Shown here piece by piece: positions 1 to 7,390 of a stretch of 16,198 bases of DNA. The DNA comes from CAZBWS01 sp964495705 (GTDB taxonomy: Bacteria; Pseudomonadota; Gammaproteobacteria; HTCC5015). The position numbers and the translations under genes were made by a program. The DNA lies in the NCBI GenBank assembly GCA_964495705.1, contig CAZBWS010000057.1:1-16198 (forward strand), in the 5' to 3' direction. Every line of letters begins with the position of its first letter. Positions within the stretch are counted from its first letter, which is position 1. The notes beneath the pieces were generated by a model. The model searched no databases. It was not told where the DNA came from and saw only the letters and a program-made list of their open reading frames with translations.

Positions 1-2
1 AT

Positions 3-65
3 CGCTTATTTGCGATAGCTCAGAGCGAAGCATCTTTGGGTTTAAAAGTACTAGAAAAAGAGTAA
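3..65 (+). CDS. C-terminal fragment of an unidentified protein (partial)
   Basis: An open frame enters the window from the left and ends at a TAA at 63-65. It encodes about 20 residues, ending in ...GLKVLEKE. A strong hairpin terminator follows six bases later, which is what one expects just downstream of a real gene. The tail is too short to assign to a family. The two other forward frames either hit a stop at once or run through the terminator, so this frame is the best choice. Reality as a gene end is inferred from the terminator. Confidence 0.4.
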   Translation, partial: RLFAIAQSEASLGLKVLEKE

Positions 66-70
66 TTCAA

Positions 71-96
71 AAAGCCCGCTTAAAGCGGGCTTTTTT
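71..96. terminator. Bidirectional intrinsic terminator
   Basis: An 8-bp GC-rich stem (AGCCCGCT at 73-80, AGCGGGCT at 84-91) with a 3-nt loop is followed by a T tract to 96 and preceded by an A run. It therefore works on paper in both directions: it ends the partial plus-strand gene and the minus-strand operon finishing with ampE. Confidence 0.85.
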
Positions 97-100
97 ATAA

Positions 101-976
101 CTAAACCATCCACCCAAACAGTGTAAAAACTGCCACTGTCGCCATCCATAGCACTAATACCTTAAGACAAAGCCCCTTCGCCCTAGAAACCCACTTTATG
201 GCTTCCGGGCAAGTCAACTCTTGAGCGCTCTCCTGAGCCTCACTCATTTCCATATTGATCGCGGCACAACCTGTATGACTGAGAACCAACTGATTACTCT
301 CAGCCCAGCTTAGATGGCTTTTACGTGAGTTTTGAAAGGCTTGCCAAGCCTCATCTAAGCTACCCATAAAGCCAAAGTATAGTGCACTTATACGTGCAGG
401 AACCCACCCTAACAGGCCATATACTTTTCTGGAAAAATCTCCCGCAGCATACTCATCTTTACGTAACAATATAGTTAAACGATAAGCAGCAGCACCCATG
501 GGCCCTAAGGCTAAGAACCAAAATATCACCGCATACCAACGTATATTTGCTTGATAAAAAATGCCTTGTGCTACTTCTCTAACTTCCGCATTAAAGCTGC
601 TTGGAACAGCTTTTCCAGTAATATTTTTTACTGCTTCAATCAATTTTTCTCTATCATTTTTTTCACGCGCACGACTGTATTCATCTATGTCTTGGTCTAA
701 CAGTCGCGGCCCCAAACATGCAGACAAAACCAATACGTGTAAGATAAAACCAGACAACCCCCAAAGATAAGCGCCGAAGTATAATTCCAGCAAGTAAATT
801 AATAGTAATAGAGGCAGGACAACTGTAGTAAAAACCAATGCAGCTGGTGTATTTTTAGGAAGGCGCTTTTCTAAAAACTTGGCCCAGTGATGCAGCCAAG
901 AAAAGTTGTGTATTAGATGTGCGCTGCCAATTAGGCGTTCGATAATTAAGGCTAGGGTAATCGCTATTAGTGTCAT
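101..976 (-). CDS. ampE: AmpE, inner-membrane protein of beta-lactamase regulation
   Basis: This 291-residue integral membrane protein is close to the usual AmpE length (about 284 in E. coli). Its N-terminus (MTLIAITLALIIERLIG) matches the family signature. Hydrophobic segments lie near residues 1-17, 45-70, 70-92, 145-170 and 270-291, with a hydrophilic loop near 95-140. AmpE is classically the partner of AmpD in the ampDE operon and is linked to sensing of recycled muropeptides and ampC induction; its biochemical activity is not established. Here it is the last gene of a minus-strand run headed by mpl, 40 bp after msrB, and it ends at a strong terminator. The ampD gene is about 7.4 kb away. 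The ATG fits the homologous N-terminus, although its Shine-Dalgarno (AAGG) lies very close. Confidence 0.88.
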   Translation of the reverse strand: MTLIAITLALIIERLIGSAHLIHNFSWLHHWAKFLEKRLPKNTPAALVFTTVVLPLLLLIYLLELYFGAYLWGLSGFILHVLVLSACLGPRLLDQDIDEYSRAREKNDREKLIEAVKNITGKAVPSSFNAEVREVAQGIFYQANIRWYAVIFWFLALGPMGAAAYRLTILLRKDEYAAGDFSRKVYGLLGWVPARISALYFGFMGSLDEAWQAFQNSRKSHLSWAESNQLVLSHTGCAAINMEMSEAQESAQELTCPEAIKWVSRAKGLCLKVLVLWMATVAVFTLFGWMV

Positions 977-1016
977 AGCCTTAGTATGCTGCTAAATCGC
1001 TAGCTTAGCAAAAGGA

Positions 1017-1412
1017 CTATTTTTTCTCGAAATATAAAGCCGCAGAGTTAATACAGTAGCGTAACCCTGTTGGGTTTGGCCCATCAGGAAAAACATGTCC
1101 TAGATGTGCGTCACATCGATTGCAAACCACCTCAGTTCTGCGCGTAAACAAGCTATTATCGGCCAGCTCACCTATGCTCTCTGGCACCACGGGCTGATAA
1201 AAACTCGGCCAACCTGTGCCTGAATCAAATTTTGTTTGCGCATCAAATAATCGCGCACCACAACATACACAGTTATAAATGCCATCTGCATGATTATCCC
1301 AGTACTCTCCCGTAAATGCGCGCTCAGTACCCTTTCTGCGGGCAACATTAAACTGCTCTTCGTTAAGCTGGGCTTTCCACTCTGCTTCAGTTTTGATGAT
1401 TTTATCGTTCAT
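1017..1412 (-). CDS. msrB: Peptide-methionine (R)-S-oxide reductase MsrB
   Basis: This 131-residue cytosolic repair enzyme reduces the R epimer of methionine sulfoxide in oxidised proteins. Two CxxC pairs (C48/C51 and C97/C100) form the structural zinc site. The catalytic cysteine is C120 in RYCINS, preceded by the conserved HLGHVFPDGP segment. The family motif SGxGWPSF is present, but the position that is a resolving Cys in E. coli MsrB is Thr66 here, so recycling would have to rely on another cysteine or direct reduction by thioredoxin; such variants are known in the family. A Shine-Dalgarno GCAGGT lies 5 nt before the ATG. The gene starts 17 bp after ubiX, so the two are probably co-transcribed. 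Confidence 0.95.
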   Translation of the reverse strand: MNDKIIKTEAEWKAQLNEEQFNVARRKGTERAFTGEYWDNHADGIYNCVCCGARLFDAQTKFDSGTGWPSFYQPVVPESIGELADNSLFTRRTEVVCNRCDAHLGHVFPDGPNPTGLRYCINSAALYFEKK

Positions 1413-1429
1413 AGATGACCTGCTGCATA

Positions 1430-2056
1430 CTATAAATTATCTTCGCCCCAGTTAGGAACTAAGTCGTGATCTAAGTTCAACTGGTCCAAAATTTTTCCCA
1501 CCATAAAATCAAAAATATCTTCTAAGGTTTTGGGGTGGGTATAAAAGCCAGGATTAGAAGGCATTATTGTTGCTCCAGCCTGAGTTAGTTTCAGCATGTT
1601 TTCTAGGTGGATTAAAGAGTACGGTGTTTCACGTAGCACTATTAGTAACGGCTTTCGCTCTTTCAGGGCAACATCCGCTGCGCGGTGGATTAAATTATTA
1701 CTAATACCCGCTGCAATCGCACCCAAGGTACCCGAAGTACAAGGACAAATAACCATGGCATCAGCCGCCCCCGTGCCACTAGCTATAGGAGCTGTCCACT
1801 CTTCCTTGTCAAACACAAACAACTGACCTTCGATGGTATCAAAGCGTTCCTCAAAAAAGCGCTGTATCTCTTTTGGCCTACTTGGCAATTGCAAGTCTGT
1901 ATCCATACCAATGACTACCTGGGCGGGCTTGGACAACATCAAATACACTCTATGCCCTTGCTTAAGTAGCACTTCTAATAAGCGAATACCATATTGAGCA
2001 CCGGAAGCCCCTGTCATAGCCAGTGCAATCGTTTTCTGCTTACCCTTATTAGCCAC
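1430..2056 (-). CDS. ubiX: UbiX, flavin prenyltransferase
   Basis: UbiX transfers dimethylallyl phosphate to FMN, making the prenylated flavin used by UbiD decarboxylase in ubiquinone synthesis. The N-terminal flavin-binding GASGAQYG, the central S-N segment (GISNNLIHRAADV) and the active-site RETPYS are all present, and the length of about 208 residues is normal. The frame opens further upstream with a GTG at 2074, but that site has no ribosome-binding site. The GTG at 2056 has GAGG about 10 nt upstream and gives an N-terminus nearer the family norm, so it is preferred. Either start overlaps the end of the upstream kinase gene (8 bp here), so translation is probably coupled. UbiX next to mpl is also known from Pseudomonas. 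Confidence 0.94.
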   Translation of the reverse strand: MANKGKQKTIALAMTGASGAQYGIRLLEVLLKQGHRVYLMLSKPAQVVIGMDTDLQLPSRPKEIQRFFEERFDTIEGQLFVFDKEEWTAPIASGTGAADAMVICPCTSGTLGAIAAGISNNLIHRAADVALKERKPLLIVLRETPYSLIHLENMLKLTQAGATIMPSNPGFYTHPKTLEDIFDFMVGKILDQLNLDHDLVPNWGEDNL

Positions 2057-3356
2057 GTGCTGACAACCTCGCACTGGTGAGCGATAAGCGATAGATCAAT
2101 GTTTCCGTAAACGCTTTGTAATAGCGCAACTGACATTGCTCCGAAACACTTTCCATTAATGTAGCATTCACTTTCAGCACCAATACATCTGTTACAGCCA
2201 CAACAGACGCTGTACGCTTGGTTTCCATCAGAAAACCAATTTCCCCAAAGCAGTCACCTTCACGTAGACCCTCGATTTTATTACCCGCCTTACGCACCTC
2301 TGCAGCTCCCTTGGCGATAATATAAAAGGTATTATCTATATCGCCTTCCTTGATCATCGTCTCTCCATTGGCAAAGGAGATAATCGTGCTGGCATGCATA
2401 ACCTCGTCAACTTGTAACCTAGTGAATCCATCAAAAAAGCTCAGATTTTTAAGAGCATCCTGCTGTACTCGCCTAGCCACCTGTTCCTCAGTGTAACGCA
2501 ACTGATCGAATACTTTGGTTAACACCGCCGCCAACTCATTACAATCCGCATAGCGATCAAAGACGTTTTTCTCTAAGCACTTTGCCACCACATCTGCCAA
2601 GGGCTTAGGAATTTTAGGGTTAATAAGGTCGATACGCGGTGCCGGGGTATGCAAGATAGCTTTAAACACCTCTTGTACATCCTTGGAAGGAAATGGCGCT
2701 TGCCCGGTTAACAGCTGAAACATAACCGCGCCCAATGAATATAAATCACTCGCCGCACCCAAGGTTTCTTTACGCACTTGCTCTGGCGACATATACGCGG
2801 GTGAGCCCATCACTTGATCGGGTGTATAGCTTAAATTGTGTGTAATCTCAGCAATTGAGAAGTCCATAATGCGAGCATCACCCGCTGAATTCATCATGAT
2901 ATTACTAGGCTTAATATCACGGTGTAGCACACCCTGTGAATGAGAATAGGCAAGCGCTTTAGCAGACTTGAAAATCACATCCACGATCTTGCTAATAGGC
3001 AGACGGGGGCCCTTACTGCGACAAGACTCTAGTAGAGTATCCCCATCAATATATTCCATAACAATATAGCTTAAGTCATTCTCAACCCCTGCATCGAATA
3101 AAGCAACGATATGTGGATGCTGCAACTTACCCGCAGCATGGGCTTCGGTGAAAAAATCGCGCTGACTCTGTCGCGTTTTTTCCGCGCTTAAACGGGTATC
3201 ACTTTTTGCGATTTTAACCGCCACTTCACGCTGCACAAAGGGGTCAAAGCCTTTATAGACAATACCGCAGGCACCTCGGCCCAACTCTTCCTTAAGCTCG
3301 TATTTAGAAATGAAGTCAGGCTTTTGAAAAGCCAAGGCCTGTTGATTGAGGCTCAT
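2049..3356 (-). CDS. Hanks-type Ser/Thr protein kinase with C-terminal cyclic-nucleotide-binding domain
   Basis: This is a 435-residue soluble protein with no transmembrane segment. The kinase domain spans about residues 18-285: glycine loop GRGACGIVY (26-34), ATP lysine K48, alpha-C E71, catalytic loop HRDIKPSN (145-152), metal-binding D165 in DFS rather than the usual DFG, SPE (190-192) in place of APE, and D204 in helix F. The CNB domain spans about 305-420 and carries an intact phosphate-binding cassette: FGE at 370-372 and RTAS at 381-384, including the Arg and Glu that bind the cyclic phosphate and ribose. Kinase first and CNB second reverses the order of eukaryotic PKG. The simplest inference is a kinase gated by cAMP or cGMP; substrates are unknown. 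It lies 18 bp after mpl and overlaps ubiX, inside a metabolic operon. Confidence 0.92.
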   Translation of the reverse strand: MSLNQQALAFQKPDFISKYELKEELGRGACGIVYKGFDPFVQREVAVKIAKSDTRLSAEKTRQSQRDFFTEAHAAGKLQHPHIVALFDAGVENDLSYIVMEYIDGDTLLESCRSKGPRLPISKIVDVIFKSAKALAYSHSQGVLHRDIKPSNIMMNSAGDARIMDFSIAEITHNLSYTPDQVMGSPAYMSPEQVRKETLGAASDLYSLGAVMFQLLTGQAPFPSKDVQEVFKAILHTPAPRIDLINPKIPKPLADVVAKCLEKNVFDRYADCNELAAVLTKVFDQLRYTEEQVARRVQQDALKNLSFFDGFTRLQVDEVMHASTIISFANGETMIKEGDIDNTFYIIAKGAAEVRKAGNKIEGLREGDCFGEIGFLMETKRTASVVAVTDVLVLKVNATLMESVSEQCQLRYYKAFTETLIYRLSLTSARLSARG

Positions 3357-3374
3357 ATTGCGTCCAGTTATTTA

Positions 3375-4703
3375 TTAGCCAGCTAAATTGGATAAAATAC
3401 TAGCATGAATTCCCCCAAAGCCCCCATTACTCATTATCAACACATGGTCTCCAGGCTGTAAGGTTTTTGTCACGTCCCGAGGTAATGACTTTAAATCGTG
3501 GTGAACATTCACCCAATCACTCTCCACCTCCCAATCAACTTCTTCTGGTAAGAATAACCAAACATCATCAGCTTCTTGCAAAGCAGGTAGCACACCATCC
3601 TTATGCGCCCCCATCTTCATACTATTTGATCGCGGCTCTAAAATGGCGACTATACGGGCATTCCCTACCTTGGCTCTTAGGCCTTTCACGGTAGTTTCTA
3701 TGGCTGTGGGGTGGTGGGCGAAATCGTCATACACAGTAATATTGTTAACCACCCCTTTGATTTCCATACGCCGCTTCACATTTTTAAACTCAGCCAAAGC
3801 ATCAATAGCAATAGCCGCTGTCACACCCACATGACGAGCAGCAGCAATAACGGCCAAAGCATTTTCCACATTATGTTGCCCCATCAAATCCCAAGCCAGT
3901 CGCCCCTGCAGCTCACCCTTGAAAAAAACATCAAAGGCACAACCATCTTCACTGATATTCGAGGCCGCCCAATCACCATTTACCGTCTGCACAGGAGTCC
4001 AGCACCCCTGCTCTAAGGTTTGATCGATATAAGTCACATTTTGTGGCGCAACAATTAAACCATCACTGGGAATACAACGAACTAAATGATGAAACTGACG
4101 TTGAATCGACTCGATATCTGGAAAGATATCCGCATGATCGTACTCTAGATTATTAATGATTAGCGTACGGGGGCGGTAGTGTACAAATTTGGAGCGCTTA
4201 TCAAAAAATGCAGTATCATACTCATCCGCTTCCACCACAAAAAATGGCGTATCGCCCAACCGTGCCGATACACCAAAGTTCTCTGGCACGCCACCAATGA
4301 GAAAGCCTGGAGCCATATTCGCGTACTCCAATATCCAGGCTAACATGGAACTAGTCGAGGTTTTACCATGGGTTCCCGAACAGGCTAGTACCCATTTATT
4401 TTTTAATACATGCTCAGCTAACCATTGAGGGCCAGAGCTGTAAGCTAAATTTTTATTGAGCACGTATTCAATCATCGGGTTGCCACGTGACATAACATTA
4501 CCCACCACAATCACATCAGGGACAGGATCAAGATGTTCAGGCTTAAAACCTTGCATCAACTCTATACCCGCGCTTTCGAGCAAAGTACTCATGGGCGGAT
4601 AGACATTGGCATCGCAGCCAGAAACTTGGTGACCTGCCGCTTTGGCCAGCTGAGCAATACCGCCCATAAAGGTGCCGCAGATACCAATAATATGAATATG
4701 CAT
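3375..4703 (-). CDS. mpl: Mpl, UDP-MurNAc:L-alanyl-gamma-D-glutamyl-meso-DAP ligase
   Basis: Mpl is a cytosolic Mur-ligase-family enzyme that joins the recycled tripeptide to UDP-N-acetylmuramate with ATP, bypassing MurC, MurD and MurE in peptidoglycan recycling. The 442 residues begin with the diagnostic IHIIGICGTFMGGIAQL, followed by the P-loop SGTHGKTSTSS (about 109-119), the central EADEYD and NNLEYDHADIF blocks, and C-terminal VYDDFAHHPTAI and LEPRSNSMKMG. This closely follows E. coli Mpl (about 457 aa). No clear Shine-Dalgarno precedes the ATG. A 48-bp gap separates it from the upstream solute-binding protein gene, so it may share that transcript or use a TACAAT-like -10 in the gap. Its product feeds the same pathway as ampD and ampE elsewhere in the window. 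Confidence 0.96.
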   Translation of the reverse strand: MHIHIIGICGTFMGGIAQLAKAAGHQVSGCDANVYPPMSTLLESAGIELMQGFKPEHLDPVPDVIVVGNVMSRGNPMIEYVLNKNLAYSSGPQWLAEHVLKNKWVLACSGTHGKTSTSSMLAWILEYANMAPGFLIGGVPENFGVSARLGDTPFFVVEADEYDTAFFDKRSKFVHYRPRTLIINNLEYDHADIFPDIESIQRQFHHLVRCIPSDGLIVAPQNVTYIDQTLEQGCWTPVQTVNGDWAASNISEDGCAFDVFFKGELQGRLAWDLMGQHNVENALAVIAAARHVGVTAAIAIDALAEFKNVKRRMEIKGVVNNITVYDDFAHHPTAIETTVKGLRAKVGNARIVAILEPRSNSMKMGAHKDGVLPALQEADDVWLFLPEEVDWEVESDWVNVHHDLKSLPRDVTKTLQPGDHVLIMSNGGFGGIHASILSNLAG

Positions 4704-4751
4704 AATTTATGACTCAGAAATTTTGATTATTGTAACTAATTTCCAGTATTC

Positions 4752-5528
4752 TTACCGATTATAAAACGCCCCATCATGTATGCCTAAATGCTGCGACATA
4801 ATCTGCTGAAATTTTCCCGTTGACTTCAATTTTTTAAGTGATTGGTTTATCTGTTGTAATAGAGAATTAGCCCTTGATGAGTGTCGACTCACCCCCACAT
4901 ACATAGCGCGATCAAAAGCCGCGCCATGCACAAACTCAATCTGCTTATCAACATTCAAGTAACCCAAACGCTCGCCATGGAACACGGGCTCATAGGCACC
5001 GACAAATATATCGCAACGCCCTCTAGCCAACAATTCTAAGGCTTGCTGGCGACGCGAGGTATAGATAGTTATCAAGTCTTCGATAGGAGCGTAGTTATAA
5101 CCACGAATGCCACACACTTTATAATCCAATAAACCAAGAGCCCCACGCAGTGTCTTCATATTTGGGTTATGTGCCTTAGAATAAAAAGCGCCTACATGAA
5201 TTTCGTACAATGCTTCGCTAAATAGTATATCGACTTTGCGCTTGGTGTTTTTTGACATATCCCAGGCGACCTCACAACCCGACTCACTGCGCAGCTCATT
5301 CAATACACGTCCCCAGGGCAAAGGGCGCAATTGATACTGCATGTTTAAATCATCAAAAACAGCGTCAATCACATCAATACTTCCGCCCTTCAACTCTTCT
5401 TGTTGATTAGATTCTTGAAAAGAATAAGGGGCCCAGCGCAGCCCTTCTTGTACACAGATGTATACCGGCTCATCATGCGCAGCAAAAGCCTTGAAAGAAA
5501 TTAACAAAAGAAAAAGTGTAGCTCGCAT
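4752..5528 (-). CDS. Periplasmic solute-binding protein, family 3 (amino-acid type), orphan
   Basis: The protein has about 258 residues. A signal peptide (MRATLFLLLISFKAFA) with a likely AFA-A cleavage site is followed by a family 3 solute-binding fold: an N-terminal ligand lobe with ...EGLRWAPYSFQES and a GGSIDVIDAVF segment, then repeated helix-strand blocks to a C-terminal QQINQSLKKLKSTGKFQ stretch. The frame opens at a TTG two codons earlier, but the ATG at 5528 gives the better signal peptide. No ABC permease or ATPase lies beside it, so the ligand and transporter are unknown. Similar orphan proteins in gammaproteobacteria often resemble polar amino-acid binders or sensor-like proteins. 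It is the first gene of the minus-strand run leading into mpl and is divergent from pyrC. Confidence 0.82.
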   Translation of the reverse strand: MRATLFLLLISFKAFAAHDEPVYICVQEGLRWAPYSFQESNQQEELKGGSIDVIDAVFDDLNMQYQLRPLPWGRVLNELRSESGCEVAWDMSKNTKRKVDILFSEALYEIHVGAFYSKAHNPNMKTLRGALGLLDYKVCGIRGYNYAPIEDLITIYTSRRQQALELLARGRCDIFVGAYEPVFHGERLGYLNVDKQIEFVHGAAFDRAMYVGVSRHSSRANSLLQQINQSLKKLKSTGKFQQIMSQHLGIHDGAFYNR

Positions 5529-5615
5529 ATGCAACCAAACCGCTTAAACTCAGACAATCTAAACCTAGCTCTCCCAAAACACCAGTTTTAACTATTAAAG
5601 ATTGGTGACATCGGG

Positions 5616-5621
5616 GATAAT
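5616..5621 (+). promoter_or_regulatory. -10-like hexamer of pyrC, 7 nt before the ATG
   Basis: GATAAT (5 of 6 to TATAAT) is followed by the GC-rich CCGCCCC and then the pyrC ATG at 5629. If used, transcription would begin at or next to the ATG. No convincing -35 is seen about 17 bp upstream. The same layout occurs before rep. Confidence 0.4.
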
Positions 5622-5628
5622 CCGCCCC

Positions 5629-6657
5629 ATGAAAGAATTAACGATTACTCGCCCAGACGACTGGCACTTACATGTACGCGACGGCGTTGTTTTAAACGAT
5701 ATTGTACCCCACAGCGCCGAGCGCTTTGGCCGCGCTATTATCATGCCCAATTTACAGCCCCCCTGTTGCAGTACTGCGGATGCGCAAAAATACTATAAGC
5801 GAATCAAAGCCGCTTCAGGTAATGAAAATTTTGAACCCTTAATGGTGCTCTATGCCCGCGACGCCATGCTGGCAGAAGAGATTTATACCGCTGCCGCATC
5901 GGGCATTGTTAAAGCCGTCAAACTCTACCCCGCAGGAGCGACGACCAATTCAGACTCAGGTGTGACAGACATTCGCAACCTGGACAAGGTGCTAACGGCT
6001 ATGCAAGACGTCGGCATGCCCTTATTGGTACACGGTGAAGTAACCGACGCAGATATTGACGTATTTGATCGTGAAGCCGTATTTATCGAGCGTGTGCTTA
6101 AACCGACGGTTGAACGCTTCCCTAACTTAAAGGTTGTATTTGAACATATCACTACCGCCCAAGCTGCAGAGTTCGTCGCTCAAGCGGGTGACAATATTGC
6201 TGCGACAATGACCGTGCAACACCTCATGATGAACCGTAATGCTATTTTTGATGGAGGTCTGCGCCCGCACCACTATTGCCTGCCTGTACTCAAACGTGAA
6301 TCACATCGCCAAGCACTCGTCGCTGCGGCCACCAGTGGCAACCCACGTTTTTTCTTAGGTACAGATAGCGCACCACACCCCAAAGGCGCAAAGGAAAGTG
6401 ATTGCGGATGTGCTGGCATATATAGCTCCTTTGCAGGCATCGAGTTCTACGCTGAAATATTTGAACAAGCAGGCGCACTGGATAAGTTAGAAGCCTTTGC
6501 CAGCCTAAACGGGCCCGCCTTCTACGACTTACCTGTCAATACAGACAAAATCACCTTAATTAAGCAAGACTGGCAAGCACCCGATAGCTTTGCCTTTGGT
6601 GAAGAGACACTCGTCCCCCTGCGTGCAGGCGAACTCATCAGTTGGAAGCTAGCGTAA
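5629..6657 (+). CDS. pyrC: Dihydroorotase PyrC (class II)
   Basis: PyrC catalyses reversible cyclisation of carbamoyl-aspartate to dihydroorotate, the third step of pyrimidine synthesis, as a cytosolic binuclear zinc enzyme. Counting from the ATG at 5629 (342 aa; E. coli has 348), metal ligands are H13 and H15 in WHLHVRD, carboxylated K98 in VKLYPAG, H135 in LLVHGE, H173 in FEHITT and D246 in GTDSAPH. The frame extends upstream to a TTG at 5602, but those nine codons do not match homologues. The only Shine-Dalgarno-like run, GGGGA at 5613-5617, is 11 nt away and could pair with the CCCC just before the ATG. The rnt gene follows 2 bp after the stop, a pairing also seen in Pseudomonas. Confidence 0.96.
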   Translation: MKELTITRPDDWHLHVRDGVVLNDIVPHSAERFGRAIIMPNLQPPCCSTADAQKYYKRIKAASGNENFEPLMVLYARDAMLAEEIYTAAASGIVKAVKLYPAGATTNSDSGVTDIRNLDKVLTAMQDVGMPLLVHGEVTDADIDVFDREAVFIERVLKPTVERFPNLKVVFEHITTAQAAEFVAQAGDNIAATMTVQHLMMNRNAIFDGGLRPHHYCLPVLKRESHRQALVAAATSGNPRFFLGTDSAPHPKGAKESDCGCAGIYSSFAGIEFYAEIFEQAGALDKLEAFASLNGPAFYDLPVNTDKITLIKQDWQAPDSFAFGEETLVPLRAGELISWKLA

Positions 6658-6659
6658 AT

Positions 6660-7301
6660 ATGACCATGAAAAGCCCCATGTCCCACCGTTTCCGCAGCTA
6701 TATGCCTGTGGTGATTGATATTGAAACGGGGGGATTTAACGCTCAAACCGACGCCATGCTGGAAATTGCAGCTGTATTTATCGATATGGATAACCAAGGC
6801 CGCTTGCGTGTCGGCGAAACAGTCAGCACCCATGTAGAACCCTTCCCAGGCGCCAATATGGAACCCGCTTCTTTAGAGATCACAGGCATTGACCCCTACA
6901 ACCCCCTACGCGGTGCGATCCCAGAGAAAGCTGCCTTAGATAAACTGCTACAACCCATCCGTACCGTTATGAAGGGGCACGATTGCACTAAGTCCATACT
7001 GGTCGGCCACAACGCCTTTTTTGACCTAAACTTCTTAAATGCCGCCATTGCCCGCACCAATTACAAGCGCAACCCTTTTCACCCCTTCAGTAATTTTGAC
7101 ACGGTCAGCCTAGCAGGTATGGCCTACGGCCAAACGGTGCTTGCCAAAGCTTGCGAAGCTGCTGGTATTGAGTGGAACAATGACGAGGCTCACTCGGCGG
7201 TTTATGATGCTCAACAAACAGCCAAATTGTTCTGCAAAATTATTAATCGCTGGGATGATCAGAACCCAGACCGTCGTTTAGCGCTATTTTGTGGCCGCTG
7301 A
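6660..7301 (+). CDS. rnt: Ribonuclease T
   Basis: RNase T is a DEDDh 3'-5' exoribonuclease that trims tRNA CCA ends and matures 5S, 23S and other stable RNA 3' ends; it acts as a homodimer. From the ATG at 6660 (213 aa; E. coli 215) the motifs are D20 and E22 in VIDIETGGFN, HNAFFD at 117-122, and H178 and D183 in HSAVYD. The conserved KRNPFHPF segment is also present. A TTG at 6642 would extend the frame into pyrC but has no support from homologues. An ATG two codons further in is an alternative start. No clear Shine-Dalgarno is seen; the gene begins 2 bp after pyrC and is probably translated from the same mRNA. Confidence 0.95.
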   Translation: MTMKSPMSHRFRSYMPVVIDIETGGFNAQTDAMLEIAAVFIDMDNQGRLRVGETVSTHVEPFPGANMEPASLEITGIDPYNPLRGAIPEKAALDKLLQPIRTVMKGHDCTKSILVGHNAFFDLNFLNAAIARTNYKRNPFHPFSNFDTVSLAGMAYGQTVLAKACEAAGIEWNNDEAHSAVYDAQQTAKLFCKIINRWDDQNPDRRLALFCGR

Positions 7302-7322
7302 TAGAACACTAGAAATTTATGC

Positions 7323-7351
7323 TCAACATGTGTGCGCAAAGGTCGTATACT
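7323..7351 (+). promoter_or_regulatory. Candidate sigma-70 promoter of the double-receiver gene
   Basis: TCAACA (4 of 6 to TTGACA) at 7323-7328 and TATACT (5 of 6 to TATAAT) at 7346-7351 are separated by 17 bp. Transcription would start near 7358, giving a leader of about 33 nt. A second -10-like GATAAT at 7368-7373 lies closer to the gene. Confidence 0.4.
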
Positions 7352-7390
7352 TAAGCTATATAACTAAGATAATAGCGCTACTCAAGCATC

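Noticed and set aside
3711..4016. Plus-strand open frame of about 100 codons inside mpl
   Set aside because: It is antisense to a strongly conserved gene, shows no recognisable protein family and has no ribosome-binding signal I can support.
5602..5628. TTG-initiated N-terminal extension of pyrC by nine codons
   Set aside because: The extra residues are not found in PyrC homologues, and the ATG at 5629 leads directly into the conserved RPDDWHLH region.
6642..6659. TTG-initiated extension of rnt overlapping pyrC
   Set aside because: It lies inside pyrC, and RNase T homologues align from about the ATG at 6660.
7302..7390. Small RNA or terminator between rnt and the double-receiver gene
   Set aside because: No stable hairpin with a T run is visible in the 89 bp; promoter-like boxes explain the AT-rich stretch better.
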